DNA of 64,000 nucleotides from Chlorops oryzae (Eukaryota; Arthropoda; Insecta; Diptera; Chloropidae): assembly GCA_020466095.1 (NCBI GenBank), contig CM035806.1:166963371-167027370 (forward strand). Direction: 5' to 3'. A model generated the notes under the pieces. That model did no database searches, had not been told where the DNA came from, and saw only the letters and a program-made list of their open reading frames with translations. Position numbers and translations under genes: made by a program. The first letter of the stretch is position 1, and every line of letters starts with the position of its first letter. Below, piece by piece: positions 24,085 to 36,518 of this stretch.

Positions 24085-24876
24085 GATTCTTTTTTACACG
24101 CAAAACACGACTTTGTATTTAATATGGTAGCTCTGCTGTGTTTTCTTTTGTTAATTCCTTTTATTTTGATTTACATAACCTAACCTTTCGTATAACGACA
24201 TCTAGTGTTTTAGATTTGAACTACCGATTACTTTGACCTTTGAATAGATATTAATTTTAAAACGGCACTGCCAGATCAAAGAAAATCAGATTTGCGAATA
24301 CGGGGAAATACATTATGCGAATAAAATTAAATCTAAATTAATATCTTGATTGTGTTAAGTAAAAAGCTTGTGCGAACCGAAGCCAAAATATCAAAATGAG
24401 TTTGATATTTTTCCCATGACGTTTCAGTCAAATTCACATTCAAACTAATTTAACAAAAATCTTTTAAATTATCGTGAAAAGGAATGGCAAACTACAAAAT
24501 AAAGGAAGAAGATAAAGAAAGAAGAAAAAATTCGTAAATTTTCAGCAATTTTTCCTACCCCTTTTTGCCAACAAAGAGTTTGCGCAATTAAGTGTAAATT
24601 CAATAAATTAATTTCCATGCCGTGAAGTGGCGGAATGGTAATTTGACTTATTTATGAGTTGTTTTTTTTTTTTTTTTAAGCTTTTTCTTTAAATTCTCGG
24701 ACTTTGCTCCTCCAAAAAGTGAGAATTGATATCAATAATTGACTAGTGTAAAAGCCCACAATGAATCAAAACCATCGATAGTATGTATCGATAGTGCCAT
24801 CGATTGTTGTCCCGCGCTAATAGATGAAGAAGAAGGAGAAGAAGAAGAAGAAAGAAATGCACTGAACGGCAGTTTA
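24085..24876. other. Divergent promoter region of mRpL20 and the UGT gene
   Basis: No other gene was seen. A poly-T run lies at 24661-24678. The DRE-like cluster at 24774-24804 is described separately. An in-frame open stretch runs upstream of the UGT ATG from about 24739 and encodes an acidic Glu-rich segment, but has no ATG before 24877. Confidence 0.5.
24774..24804. promoter_or_regulatory. Cluster of three ATCGAT motifs (DRE/BEAF-like) before the UGT start
   Basis: ATCGATA at 24774, TATCGATA at 24786-24793 and ATCGAT at 24799 lie within 31 bases, about 75 bases upstream of the UGT ATG. TATCGATA is the DREF-binding core of fly housekeeping promoters, and CGATA is the BEAF-32 unit. The motifs are visible; binding is inference. 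Confidence 0.45.
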
Positions 24877-27795
24877 ATGTACAAGTTTTGTAATTTTTAT
24901 ACAATTGGCTCACCGCTTTTAAGCTTATTTTTATGTTCGCTGTATTGGTCTGCACCACAATCAGTAAATGGATCTAACATTTTGGCAGTTTTACCGAGTG
25001 TATGGAAATCACATTATCTTTTCGGGCGGCGATTGCTGCAACAGTTGGTGGAAGAGCAGAATCATAACGTTACGTTGATAAGCCCGTTTTGCATTGAAGT
25101 TATCAATGCGACGGCGAATGGCTCTGAAGGAATATTACCGAAAATTCGTGAAATTCATGTCGATAGGCTTCTTGAGAACTGGGTCGATATGGGATTAACG
25201 TTCGACATTGAACAAGCACATCAGCAATCGTTGCTGGAACGTTTTACACGTTTGATATATGCCGGTACGGCTAATGTCGACTTGTTGCTTGGAAATTCCA
25301 ATGTACGGAAACTATTACGTAGCGAAGAAAAATTCGATTTACTCATAATCGATCTATTTTTGAGCGATGCATTGCTTGGGTAAGACTCGACTCGACTCGA
25401 CTCGTTGTTAAAGCGAAAATTTGTATCATCAAAATTTCTTCTCTTCCACATAGATTAGCATTTTATTATGGTCTCCCGACGGTGGTGATTAGTCCAAACG
25501 GTGCAAATACCTGGCTAAATCGTATGATTGGCAATCCACAAAGTTCAGCACTAGATCCAAGTGATTTTTTGCCCTACTCAGAGCGAATGTCCGTTTGGGA
25601 ACGATGTGCCAATACATTGATGGGTTTATTTGAAAAGCTAACATACAAGTGAGTGAAATAAATTTCGAAATTCCATCATATTTTCTTTCAATACGTTTCT
25701 TTTAGTTTTTTCCATATGATCTCTCAACAGGCTGTGTTCGTTAAGCATTTTCAACTTGCCAATAATGCAACAGTTCCTTTGCCACATCATCGTGATTTAA
25801 CACATAATCTAAGCTTAATATTGCTCAACTCACATCCAGTCGTTCAATATCCACGAGCATTTCTTCCAAATGTATTGGCTATTGGAGGCGTACATTTACA
25901 AACAGATCCATCGGATATTCCTGACGTAAGTTAAACGCAAGAAGGATAAAATTAAAGCTAATTCCAATTGCCAAAACACTAAAGTGGAAAGCATCATCTT
26001 CAGTGCCGGCCACCACTACACTTACTAATTGCGTTTGTATGGGTGCACATTACACAGCGAGAAACAGTTGTAGATGTTTTCATACAAAATTGCATACATT
26101 TTTCTTAGAGCCGAAAAATTTTGTTCTTTAGAACTGGGTATGTGGCTGGATCGATATGTCGCAAAAACTCGACGCCTCGTCCAAGAAGTAGGGATGGGTC
26201 ATTTTGGAGCTTTTTCAGCTCATCTTGAGCTGTTTTATCTTGAAAATTTACAGTGTAGAGCAGAGAATTATTGTACAAAGCAATGATGTGCTGAATTTAT
26301 ATTAATTATATAAAAAAAATATCTGAGTGTTAAGAACACGATGGAAAAATTCTTGAAGTATAAAAAATTAATTTTCTTCGAAGTGTATCAAGGCTGAAAA
26401 AATTTACGTTCTCATCTAGCTTCATCCGACGCATATCCGTCTCGCTTTACGTTTTCCACTCAACTGAACGAATTTTGTGGCTCTCAGCTTTGCTTCTCAT
26501 TTGAGAGCAATTTTGTGCACATACGAATGCTTACGGTCTTTTTGCTTCTAGCTTGCTTCCGTGGCCGGCACTGATCATCTTTAGTTTAAAATACTTAAAA
26601 TATTTTCTCTTCTAATGAAAAAACGTTTAAAAAAAATTATTATTTTTTTTTTTTTTTCAAATGCAGTACATAAAAAGCTTCATTGAAACTGAAAGCCGTG
26701 GGGTTATATACATAAGCCTTGGTGCGGATGCGCGTACCGTCGATCTGTCGCATGAAAAACTGAATGTGTTAATCGATGTTATTTCTTATTTGGATGATAT
26801 TCAATTTATTTTAAAATGGGAAGTCGACGATTACCCAAATAACTTACCAAAAAATGTTATGCTAAGTTCATGGTTTCCACAGGAGGCCATTTTGGGTAAG
26901 TGTATATTTAAGTGTTCCACATCGTGTCATTTTTCCAAAATACTAAATTTTTATCTCTATTCAAATAGCTCATGAGAATGTTAAAGTGTTTATCACTGCC
27001 TGTGGCATGATGAGCGTTTTGGAATCAATCAACGGCCTTACGCCAATGCTTGCCATACCTATTTATCCGGAACAATTTGTAACAGCAACGAGATTACAAA
27101 CACATGGCCTAGCATTAATTTTGCCATTCGATGTTTGGAATTATGAAATATTGCTAAACAGTATAAAAGATTTATTGGAAAATGGAAGCTATCATAGAAA
27201 TTTGCAAATAGCACGCGAACTACTCTTATCAGACTATGGAACAGCGACTGAAAGAACATTGCATTATATCGATTTAGTGCTAAGAACTCATGGAGCCGAT
27301 TACTTAAAGACACATGCGCATCATTTGAATTTTTTTCGCTCCAAGCTAATCGATGTTATTGCAATAATATCATTTGGGCTAGCAGGAATACTAGCTATAC
27401 CATTTTTGCTCATTTGTTGTATTTTAAGGAGATCATATTACAATCAAACCATTGTAAATGTTTCAACATCACCATCCTCAGCGGTCTTATTGAAAAGTCC
27501 ACGTTCAAGGTCGCCCTTAATCACTGCTGTGAGCAGTAGTAATACATCACAGAAAATTGGACTCATCACAGCTGCAATTTCAACAGCATCATACCGTAAA
27601 AATGTAACAGAATCGTTTTCTCCCAAAAAGTTTAACAGACGCGTGTCGGCCACATCAGCGAATTTTGAGTTATCAAATGATTCGACATCGCCACAGACCT
27701 CTGAAACAGCGTCAACTGCATCGTCAAGCTCGTCATTTTTCCCTTTGTCCATTGGACAACCGAATGTCAACGTAAACATCACCAAATCCACCTAA
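24877..27795 (+). CDS. UDP-glycosyltransferase with altered donor signature and long tail
   Basis: Five coding exons: 24877-25379, 25454-25648, 25706-25925, 26667-26895 and 26969-27795, about 657 aa with phases that join exactly. UGTs move a sugar from UDP-sugar to small lipophilic acceptors in the ER lumen. The N-terminus MYKFCNFYTIGSPLLSLFLC is a signal peptide; WKSHYLFGRRLL carries the family's catalytic His. The C-domain has RGVIYISLGADAR, MLSSWFPQEAILAH and FITACGMMSVLESINGLTPM. The last is normally FITHGG: His and the first Gly are replaced by Ala-Cys, though the EQF residues follow. A membrane helix (IDVIAIISFGLAGILAIPFL) precedes a ~115-aa Ser/Thr-rich cytoplasmic tail instead of the usual short dilysine tail. 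Sugar transfer may be lost or changed. The start was chosen as the first in-frame ATG, directly before the signal peptide. Confidence 0.9.
26001..26573. mobile_element. 573-bp hAT-like MITE in the UGT intron
   Basis: Both ends carry the perfect 13-bp inverted repeat CAGTGCCGGCCAC. An exact 8-bp target duplication, ATCATCTT, flanks it at 25993-26000 and 26574-26581. CAGNG ends and 8-bp duplications are hAT hallmarks. It has no transposase; a 70-codon open frame inside it has no support. It sits wholly within the third coding intron (25926-26666) of the UGT gene. Confidence 0.92.
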
Positions 27796-27812
27796 AGTCT
27801 TATACATCTTTA

Positions 27813-27843
<31 letters not shown>

Positions 27844-28479
27844 ATGCTTGCATATATGTTGTATATACATACCCCCTGTGGGGAAACCTGCTGCTTTCGT
27901 AAATGTTAAAAATGCGTTGCTCAGCGAATCGACAATGGCATTGTTCTAGTGAGCAAGACGCGAAAACTCAAATTAGCTATAATTGTAAAAAAAAAAAAAA
28001 AGAAAATATTTGAAAGCAACGAAAAAGAGAGGAAAATTCGTTTTTCGTCGTTAAAGACCTAACGACAAGAGTACGAAAACATGCGAGCGCGAATTGTTAT
28101 TTTTTGTTATTTTTATTTTGCATACAATTCACATGTATATATATTTTAAAATCATATTCTCACACTTTCCCTTAAAATAGATTTTTTTGTTTCAAAAACA
28201 TATTTCTCTTCGATAATTTGCACGTTTCTTAGGTTATTGTTTCGACACTCTGTCGCCTGTATTGCGTTTGTACATACATACGTCTGTAAGGCGCACAACT
28301 ACTCGAGGTATACAAAATCATCAACGTCTTTGAGATTTTCTTGAAAAGTTTTGAAACAGTTTCAGGAATTTATCAAGATAGAAAGATTCCTATCCGAAAG
28401 AAAAGTTTCCGTTCTGAATTCGTGAAAAACTGTCACAGCTTCATGCAAAAATTCCTATGAATTGAATTTGAAACATTAA

Positions 28480-29217
28480 GGGGGTCTTCTCATTGAAAAC
28501 CCGTTTTTTGGACCCTTTTTAAAAAAATTCTTATTTGAAAACGCAAAGAATAATTGAAAACTTTTTTTATTTATTGTATTACAAAAGGTTCAAAGTAAAT
28601 AAAAAAATTTTTTTTGCCTCGATACGTGGGCTGTTCAAAAAGTAATGAGACTTCAAAGTTGGTGGTGAAAAAAAAAGGTGCCGTCACGGCGGCCACGATT
28701 CCGGGTCTCCGGAGCGTCCGAAATGGAAAAAAAAAACGGGGTTATAATCAGTATAGATGTAATTCTCGGGTGAACCTCAAGCTTAATTTTGTGATTTTTT
28801 TTGACAAAATGGCGGCCATTAAAAAAAAATTTCAATTTCGGGCTTTTTTTTTTGTAGTTTAGTGTAAAAAAAAAAATAGTAAAAAATTTTTTTAAATTAT
28901 GGTCGAGGTTCACCCGAGAATGGTGACAATTCTGCGTCGATTCCACTTTGTTTCATGAAAATCGGTTCAGTTGAACTGGAGATATCATGGCCGCCAGTTC
29001 GAAAAACGTGGTTTCGAGATAAACGCGTTTAAAGTTTGAAGCAACGCAAAAATTACTCGTTTTAGCGCAGATCTTGCTCGACAAAGAAGGCTATATCCTC
29101 TAAACTATTTCGAATTTCAAAAAATCCTTTTAGGGGCATATTCACAACTACCCAAGCTATAAATAAATGCAAAAAAAAAAAAAGTCGAAAAAAAAGTTGC
29201 TCAATGAGAAGACCCCC
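28480..29217. mobile_element. 738-bp TTAA-flanked MITE (piggyBac-like)
   Basis: Perfect 17-bp terminal inverted repeats, GGGGGTCTTCTCATTGA, are bounded by TTAA at 28476-28479 and 29218-29221. TTAA duplication is characteristic of piggyBac-type insertion, though the G-run ends are not the classic CCC(T/A) form. The interior has no transposase. It includes two inverted blocks around TCTCGGGTGAACCTC (about 28763 and 28905). A shorter element at 41475-41613 has related ends. Confidence 0.85.
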
Positions 29218-29646
29218 TTAATTTTAAAATTTTTTAAAATTGGACCCAGGCTTTAAAGTTATTTGAAAACTCAATTTTTTTTCTTCCGAAAATTCGAAAA
29301 ATGGCCATGTTAGAAGGGCTGGTCTTATAGTTGTATCTCTTATAGTTGTATCTCTTACGATATCAATAATGAAATAATATTTTACTTAGTGGGCGTTGCT
29401 TTGGACCTGTTAAAATGTGAACTGGAGATAGCCTCCGAATTCTCAAAGACGCCATGATGCACTCTATATATTTTTTCTGATATCACACATATTATTCTTG
29501 CACATAGACATTAACAGATATATTTGAAAGTACTTACCATAATGAAAAACAGGCTGTTGAGTTACAATTTATAAAATATATTTCACCTAATGTTACTGAA
29601 AAAGATTATAAAAACATGCAGTTTTTTTTTAAATAACATTAATTAC

Positions 29647-29893
29647 GGCAACAGAATATATTTACATTCAGCACCCAAAAGTATGCTTATAAATATTAAG
29701 AATATTTCTGGCAGTCAGATATCTGTTCGTTTCTATGGGGTTTGCACATGTACATGTACAGCGATGATTTCATGAGTTGTGTTAATCTTCTTGAAACTGT
29801 AATAAAGCTCTACTTGTAAAGGCTTAAAATTATATTAAGAGGTTTTGAAATATTCAATAGCATACATCTAGGTGTTGAGTATAAATAATTTCT
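29647..29893. repeat. Family B MITE, copy 1
   Basis: It runs from GGCAACAGAATATATTTACA (then TTCAGCACCCAAAAGTATGC) to GCATACATCTAGGTGTTGAG. Its ends are inverted relative to each other. Interior words (CTGGCAGTCAGATATCTGTT, ATGAGTTGTGTTAATCTTCT) are shared with copies at 30785 and 57920. About 245 bp, no insert at the family C site. Confidence 0.75.
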
Positions 29894-29943
29894 TAATTTT
29901 TAACTATACATAAAAGATAAAGAGGAAATTAAAATAAATACAA

Positions 29944-30783
29944 ACAAGTAAGGGTGTTATAGTCAGGCGAGCCTGACAATAGAATACCCGACACAGACAC
30001 ACATGTTCAAATAGTTTTTCATATCAAGAGTTATTTAAGGCCATAAGGGGCCCCATATACCGACTTTTGTATATAAATTTCTTTATGAAAACCGCCCTTT
30101 TGCCACGCCCACTTTTCCAATTCTTTTGAATTCTAATCGGAGGCTTAAATATACGCTCAAATTCTAAGTTTCATTGAAATATTTCGAAAAAGTCCGATTT
30201 TGAGGCAGTTTTGGGATTTTTGTGACAGACCCTAGTACTGGAGGTACCCTTAATAATGGACCTATCAAAGAAATTTTTGGAGAGGATGTTATGGCTACAA
30301 AGGAAACATAAGTACCAAATTTCGTTCAAGTCCCATTTGAATTTCGGGTGTAGGAGACAGTTTTTGAAAAATGCCCTTCTGCCACGCCCACTTTTCCAAT
30401 CATATAACTTGCCTTTAAACATGTTCAAATATCAAATTTTATCAAAATATCTTGAAAAAATTCGATTTTAGAGCAGTTTTTGTGATTTTCGTAATAGACC
30501 CTAGTACTGGAGGTACCCCTAAAAATGGTCCGATCGGGTCCATTCTCGAACTTGTTTTTACTCATGTCCCCGTGAGCACGCATACCAAATTTTGTCAAGA
30601 TAGCTAAACTCCTTCGATAACATAACTGTATACAGACAGACGGACGGACATGTCTAAATAGAATCCACTGGCGTCGCTGATCATTTCTATATATATTTTG
30701 TATGGTCTATCTCGACTGGTTCTGGGTGTTACACACAACCACACAAACGCAATATACCCTCGACACAGAGTGTGTCGGGTATA
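29944..30783. repeat. Family A interspersed repeat, copy 1 (~840 bp)
   Basis: It starts ACAAGTAAGGGTGTTATAGT, then CAGGCGAGCCTGACAATAGA, and ends with a terminal hairpin ACCCTCGACACAGAGTGTGT, then CGGGTAT. The same sequence runs in the opposite direction at 41865-42736, and a decayed copy lies at 51024-52197. A CAGACGGACGGACATG block near the hairpin end recalls the GTCCGTCTG cores of many fly repeats. No coding capacity; class unknown, although hairpin-terminated non-autonomous rolling-circle elements are one possibility. Confidence 0.85.
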
Positions 30784-30784
30784 A

Positions 30785-31019
30785 ATATTGAAATTCAGCA
30801 CCCAAAAGTATGCTCTTAAATATTAAGAATATTTTTAGCACTCCGATCCCTGTTCGTTCTTGTGGATTTGTCCATTTAAGAACGTCAAGAGCAAGGATTT
30901 CAGGAGTTGTGTAAATCTTCTTGGAGCCTTAATAAAGCTCCACGTGTAAAGGCTTAAAATTATATTAAGATATTCAACAGCATACACCCAGGTGTTGAGT
31001 ATAAATATTTTATGTTGCC
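30785..31019. repeat. Family B MITE, copy 2, abutting family A
   Basis: It begins inside the B left end (ATATTGAAATTCAGCACCCA) directly after family A copy 1, and ends GGTGTTGAGTATAAATATTT, then TATGTTGCC. It retains the empty site GAACGTCAAGAGCAAGG where copy 4 carries a family C insertion. About 235 bp. Confidence 0.75.
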
Positions 31020-31797
31020 ATAATCATGACAGACATTTGAAATGGACAATCGTTTGAAAATTTCGCTTTCAATACATACATACATACATACCTACCCATA
31101 ATGTGTAGCAACCCATGAGGGATTGACATAAGAAGTTGATTTTCAAAGATTTTTTTTTTTGTTATATATTGATAAGTTTTATTTAGCAAATTATTATATG
31201 AATTATTATTTTATATAATATTTTAAACAATAGTGTGTTTTTTTTTTTTGCAGATTATTTTTTCATTATTTATCTCGCTTTCTAGTATTCGTCTTTTAAT
31301 TCGAATTTAAGTTTGGTAAAGAGAACTCCATTTTCTTTTTGAGTTTCTCTTTAAGCTTTTCGTGTTTTTTTTTCTACATCAATTTAACTGTATTAATATA
31401 TAGAGCATGTTTATTTGAAATTACTGTTTTAGATTGAAGGTATTTTTTTATGATTTCTTTTATTTTTATTATTTTTCAATTGGCTTTGAGAATTGATATT
31501 GAAAAAAAAAAATTAAAAAAAAAATGTTCAACATAATTTGTACATTTTGAAGAAGTCTGAGGTTTTTTTTATATTATTTTTATTGTTTGCTATGATTCTC
31601 AAGCTATAGGAATTACAAATAATTATAATTTTAACATTATTATAGATATTGGGGCTTTGCTATGCCGTAGCCGAGTGCAGCTTTACGTTGTGTGTACTAT
31701 TCAATGTGGGGGCGTGAACATTATATGGAGTCTCTTAAAAAAATCTCTAGTTGCATTTGAATTGAGGAAGCTGTACTGTGTGAATATCTCATAACCC

Positions 31798-32065
31798 CAG
31801 CGGCCAACAGTGCCTATCGCCTACAAAGTATATGAGTCTGTAAGCGACCTTCTGCCTTCTAATAGCTTACAAAGTATACGAGATTGTAGGCGACCTGATT
31901 ACTTATAGCTTACTTTGTGTGGTAGTGGTAGGCAATCACTCTACAAAACGGCCACGCTCGAACAAAAGTATACTAGGATGGTATATGAGGTCGTAAGCAT
32001 TACCGCCTACGGCCTATGAAATGTGTTACAGTTCATCGCTTTTGTAGGCAGCATTTTGGCCGCTG
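31798..32065. repeat. Family K element, short form
   Basis: The ends are CAGCGGCCAACAGTGCCTAT and (complement) CAGCGGCCAAAATGCTGCCT. Inside are two ~43-bp units of the type CTTACAAAGTATACGAGATT, then GTAGGCGACCTG. The body continues GTAGTGGTAGGCAATCACTC and TATACTAGGATGGTATATGA. The same element at 45272-46060 carries about 14 units. Confidence 0.8.
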
Positions 32066-32677
32066 ACAGTCTCGAAATGCTTTCAAATTGTTTTATGGTA
32101 GTAATATGTTTTTATGTCCGATCTAGGTTTTTTAAATCGAATATCCTATAGGTTAGCCCCGTTGGGAAAATGGCTACACTCCTGAAATATAGACTTCAAG
32201 TGACATTATAATCGTATTTGAATGAATTATCGAATGGAGAACAATAATGAAAACATTTCGAAGAAACCTTAAATTTAAACATAAAATATAAAATATACAC
32301 AGGTAAGATCAGTTATAAAAAAGGATAAACAATCCTTTTTCGTTTCGGATTCTAGATACACACTCATATAAAAGAGGTTATGGTTGTATACGCTTACAGA
32401 TTATTATTTTAGTTGCAATCGTTTGAGAAAAGAGTTACTTTTTTCTTTTGAAGTTTCATTGAAATCTCAGTGAGTTGCCTGCACGGCGAGTATTTTCATT
32501 GAGTCATTATTGAGATATGCCTCGACCACATATATCTATATCTATATATGTAGTTTGTTATTACTATAATAATTATTATTATTTTGAAGTAATTTCCTAT
32601 ATTTTTCTTGTCCACTCGTAGTTAACTTGTTTTAGCTATCCTTGATGATCGAAATGAATTCATCACTCTCTTTAATC

Positions 32678-33562
32678 CCCAGGGACGTGAACCGGTTTTG
32701 AATCGGAGCTGCTGATGAGCCGAACCGAATTTTTTTCACGAATGTTCGAACCGAACCCCTTTTTGTAAGAGGTTCAGGGTTACATTTTTGTCCTGCAACC
32801 ATGCACAGTGGTCGCTCCCATAGGTCAAAATTAAAAATATCGAAGTCGATATTTTATTTTTTTATTTTTATTTTTTTTTGACTATAATATAAATGGCAGG
32901 GACACAGTTAGGTCCACATATGCCAGGATAGAACTTTTGCAATATGTAAAGGATCGAACGTTTAAATGACCGTCGTCAGGATTATTTTCGAATTTGTTAG
33001 GTTAGAACGATTTATCTTTGTTGAACTTGTCCAATACGAGTGCCATTGAGTACTTCTATTCCTCCTTGACACACGTTTAGACTTAGCGATGAACAGGATC
33101 AGATCCTTAATCAGGATTAGTTTCGCTGTATTGAAATTTAAGGTTAGAACACGTTTAAATGACGCGTCGTCAGGCTTCTGATGTGAGCTACACTTGGCGA
33201 TTGGAGCCAGCTCATAACGCGAACAAGGCACGGACAACCTTCTCAATCGAATTTCCGCATGCAACTGAAGTCGATATTTTAATGAAATTAGTATCGATAC
33301 CATCTCTAATATTAGTAAGGTAAGCACCACTAACTTTTTATTGTGCAAATTTTAACCCTAAATGGCAAAAAAAAAAAAAAATTGCGTTAGAAGTGGGAAA
33401 TTTTTTCAGTTTGAGAAAATCCCGAACCGCGATGAACCGAACCCCCGAAACCCCGGTTCAAAGAAGTAGAAAAACTGCTTTGATGAAACAATCAAAAAGT
33501 TCAAACACGGTTCGAACCGACGAACCGAACCGCACACATTTTCCACTCGGTTCATGTCCCTG
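32678..33562. mobile_element. ~885-bp hAT-like non-autonomous element
   Basis: Ends are CAGGGACGTGAACCGG (after two extra C) and, as complement of the right end, CAGGGACATGAACCGAGTGG. CTTTAATC flanks it at 32670-32677 and 33563-33570 as an 8-bp target duplication. Subterminal GAACCGAACC words are repeated in both orientations. No transposase frame was found. A T-rich and TATCGATA-containing interior may hold a further nested insertion. Confidence 0.85.
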
Positions 33563-34769
33563 CTTTAATCTTTACTCTTTCCTTCATATTTGCATTGAAC
33601 TCGTGTCATATTTTTCTTTCTTTGGTTTTTGTTGTTGTTGTTATTCTCTATATAAAGATTTTCAATGTGTATAATTAATAATTATTTGCATATACAAATA
33701 GAATTTAATTAAGATACTTAAAATACTAATTATTGTTACCATTTTGGATGAGTTGTATGTATTGATGCGCGTGGGTAAATGATATATTATCGTGATAAAA
33801 ACCTATTCAAAGTAATGGTTTTATTATTTTTTTTATTAATATTTTTTTTTTTTTTTTTTTTGGCAGGATGCAATGAAATTTGGAAATCCAATATGGAAAA
33901 GAAATTGAATCCCTGATCTTCTCATTCATTTGAGAAAATTTTTGCGAATGAGCCGAAATCTCAATAGAACGTTGTAATCGGATCACAATTGATTATATTG
34001 TTTCATAATCGGTGCAACGTATTATGTTACCATATCTCAAATCAATTTGCAGCGTCTGTTAACCGTGATCGGGGTTGGCTGCCAAACGGACACGTCTGTC
34101 CGTTGAACATACGGTTCGCTATATTGTAAATGTGGAGTACCCACGGTCATCCCATTGAGATCTAGAAAAATCTAGCGATACACTTTCAAGCATGCCCTCT
34201 CTCACCGGTGCTGTTCGTCCTGTTCATGGTTTCGAATACCGTTCACGGAGACAACATGACTCACATGCTCTCAAAATCGAACAGAATTCTAAGTTCTAAG
34301 AGTCCTTAGATCGGAACGTTCGGGTCTGCACCGATCACCGGGCTCAGCGTGACATCGAGATAATCTAATGGTAGACTGTATGGTGCATATCACTGGTGTC
34401 TTTAGCGGAGTCATAGGGCAGAGAAGTGGTCAGGGAAAAATTTTAACGGACCTTATGGGAATAAGCTTTTGTTCTGAATATTTCGAAATTAAATTTTACA
34501 TAATTTTGACCTTGTTTTGAGACATTCAGGGGAATATTCCCCCAAATGGCCTGGCAACTGTGGTGCATATACTTAGAAATTTTGCACCAGCATATTTTTC
34601 CCATTTTGTGCGATAATATGGCGCAAATTTTGCCCATCAAAATCGTTGTGCAATATTTGCACGGCCGCGGAATTTTTTCTTCCATACAAACAAATTTGCA
34701 CAAACGCAAAATTTGCGAGGGTTCAAAAATTGCACACCTGCTTGAATCCCACTAAATTGTAGATACATG

Positions 34770-36240
34770 CGAGGGCATAATGAAAAATTATTGTTCCTGC
34801 CAAGCGTGCAAATGAAAGGAACACCTTGCATTTTATAGGCCATCGCATACCACGAATACCACAATAGTTCAATAGAAGCAGCTTTTCTGGAGAGGCTGGT
34901 GGTGGCTAAACCACTGCATTCGTCAATTGTGGGGAACACGTCCACTCAAACATTTTTTTTTAAATTCAACACCTAGATGTATGCTGTTTGAATATTTCGA
35001 AACCCCTCACTGAAATGATTCGTTTTCTGTCATCCCCCCATACCTGCACCAGTTCATATTTCATTTTATTTTTACAGTTGTTATATTTTTTCACTTCATA
35101 ATTCAGGCGCATAACTCCGAGTTAATATAATGATTGAAATTGCTCAAATTGATTCGATAGAATGTCGGATGTGTCTTGAACTTTAGCTGCCAAGTAATGG
35201 CTGTGAACATCGAATCCTGCAAATCCTTGCCCATGGCGTATCTTTCCAATGGACATAAGCATGGAACGAACGAAATATTCCTTAATAAATGTTTAGCAAT
35301 ACTTTTGCACGGCCGCTGAATTGAAATATTTTCTGTTACAAACTTGCAAACGCAAAATTTCATAAAATTCACATTGAATATATGTAGTACTGCAGCTTAA
35401 GAAATTTGTCTCAACTGAAAGAAGGACACCTGCATTTCAAGCCAATCGCCCTACAACGAATAGCCTTCCAATGAAGAGCTTCGGACCATGGCTGGGGTGG
35501 CTACAAATGCAACAGTCATGTGACCGGGGAACATTGTGAAAACATTTTTTAAAAAGTATCAAAACTAGATTTTTGTATTGAATGGGAATTTCGAATGCCA
35601 TTTCTTTATGCGTAATGGTGAATGGATTGTGAAAATTTTTTTGTCATACTTCATCCTACTGCCATTCATTTTATTATATAATATTTATTTTTTTTTGTGT
35701 TAAAATCAGGCGCTAGCTTAATTAATATTCAAGCTTTATTAGTGGATTAATTTAGGCTCCAAGAAGTAGAACACAACTCCTAAAATCCTTGCCCATGGCG
35801 TTCTTTAATGGACAAAGCCATAGAAACGAACAGAAATATTCTTAATATATTTATAAGCATACTTTTGGGTGCTGAATTGAAATATTTTCTGTTGCCTTAG
35901 CAAAAAAATTTATAAAATTAATAGAAATCATTAGCGCACTTAAGAAATTTGTCTCAACTGAAGGATGCATCATTCAACCAATGCCCTACAACGATTGCTC
36001 CCCCATGAGAGGGACCATGGCTGGGGTCCGATACAAAGCAACAAGTCACTGTGACCGGGGAACATTGTGAAAATCATATTAAAAAAGTATCATAAATCTT
36101 AAATTTTTTCATTGCATCGGGAATTTCATTGCATTTTTTATGCGTAAATTGTGTGAATGGTTTGTGACATTTTTTTATATAATTATTACTATTATTATTA
36201 TTATAATATATTTATTTTTTTTTGTGTTGAGAAATCAACC
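34770..36240. repeat. Degenerate tandem duplication (~550-bp units) containing family B fragments
   Basis: The block at about 35220-35713 recurs at about 35788-36240. Shared words: AATCCTTGCCCATGGCG, AAGAAATTTGTCTCAACTGA, GGACCATGGCTGGGG, GTGACCGGGGAACATTGTGA. A third, weaker copy is visible at about 34770-34990 (GGGGAACACGTCC). Family B ends occur at about 34967 and 35857. The copies differ by many one- or two-base indels. Confidence 0.65.
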
Positions 36241-36518
36241 ATCTCTTTTTTCAACTTTATTATTTTTAAAAATTTTTAAGCTTTTTTTTTTCGCTAGTTT
36301 TATAATTCTTAAAGAGTTTTCTTTCCGAGCATTTTTGCCTCAACTGTACTTTACATGTGCTTTTTAGGTGGTAATGATGTGCTTGATTTCGAGGTGATAC
36401 ATTACATACATTTCAAATATCCTTCGAGTGAAATAACAAACTGAGTGTATTGTTTGACAATTATAAATTTGTGAGGAAAAGAGAGACGGCACGAAAGAAA
36501 AACTTTTGTATAAGAGTA

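Noticed and set aside
26074..26286. 70-codon frame inside the UGT intron
   Set aside because: It lies wholly within the delimited hAT-like MITE and has no homology I recognise.
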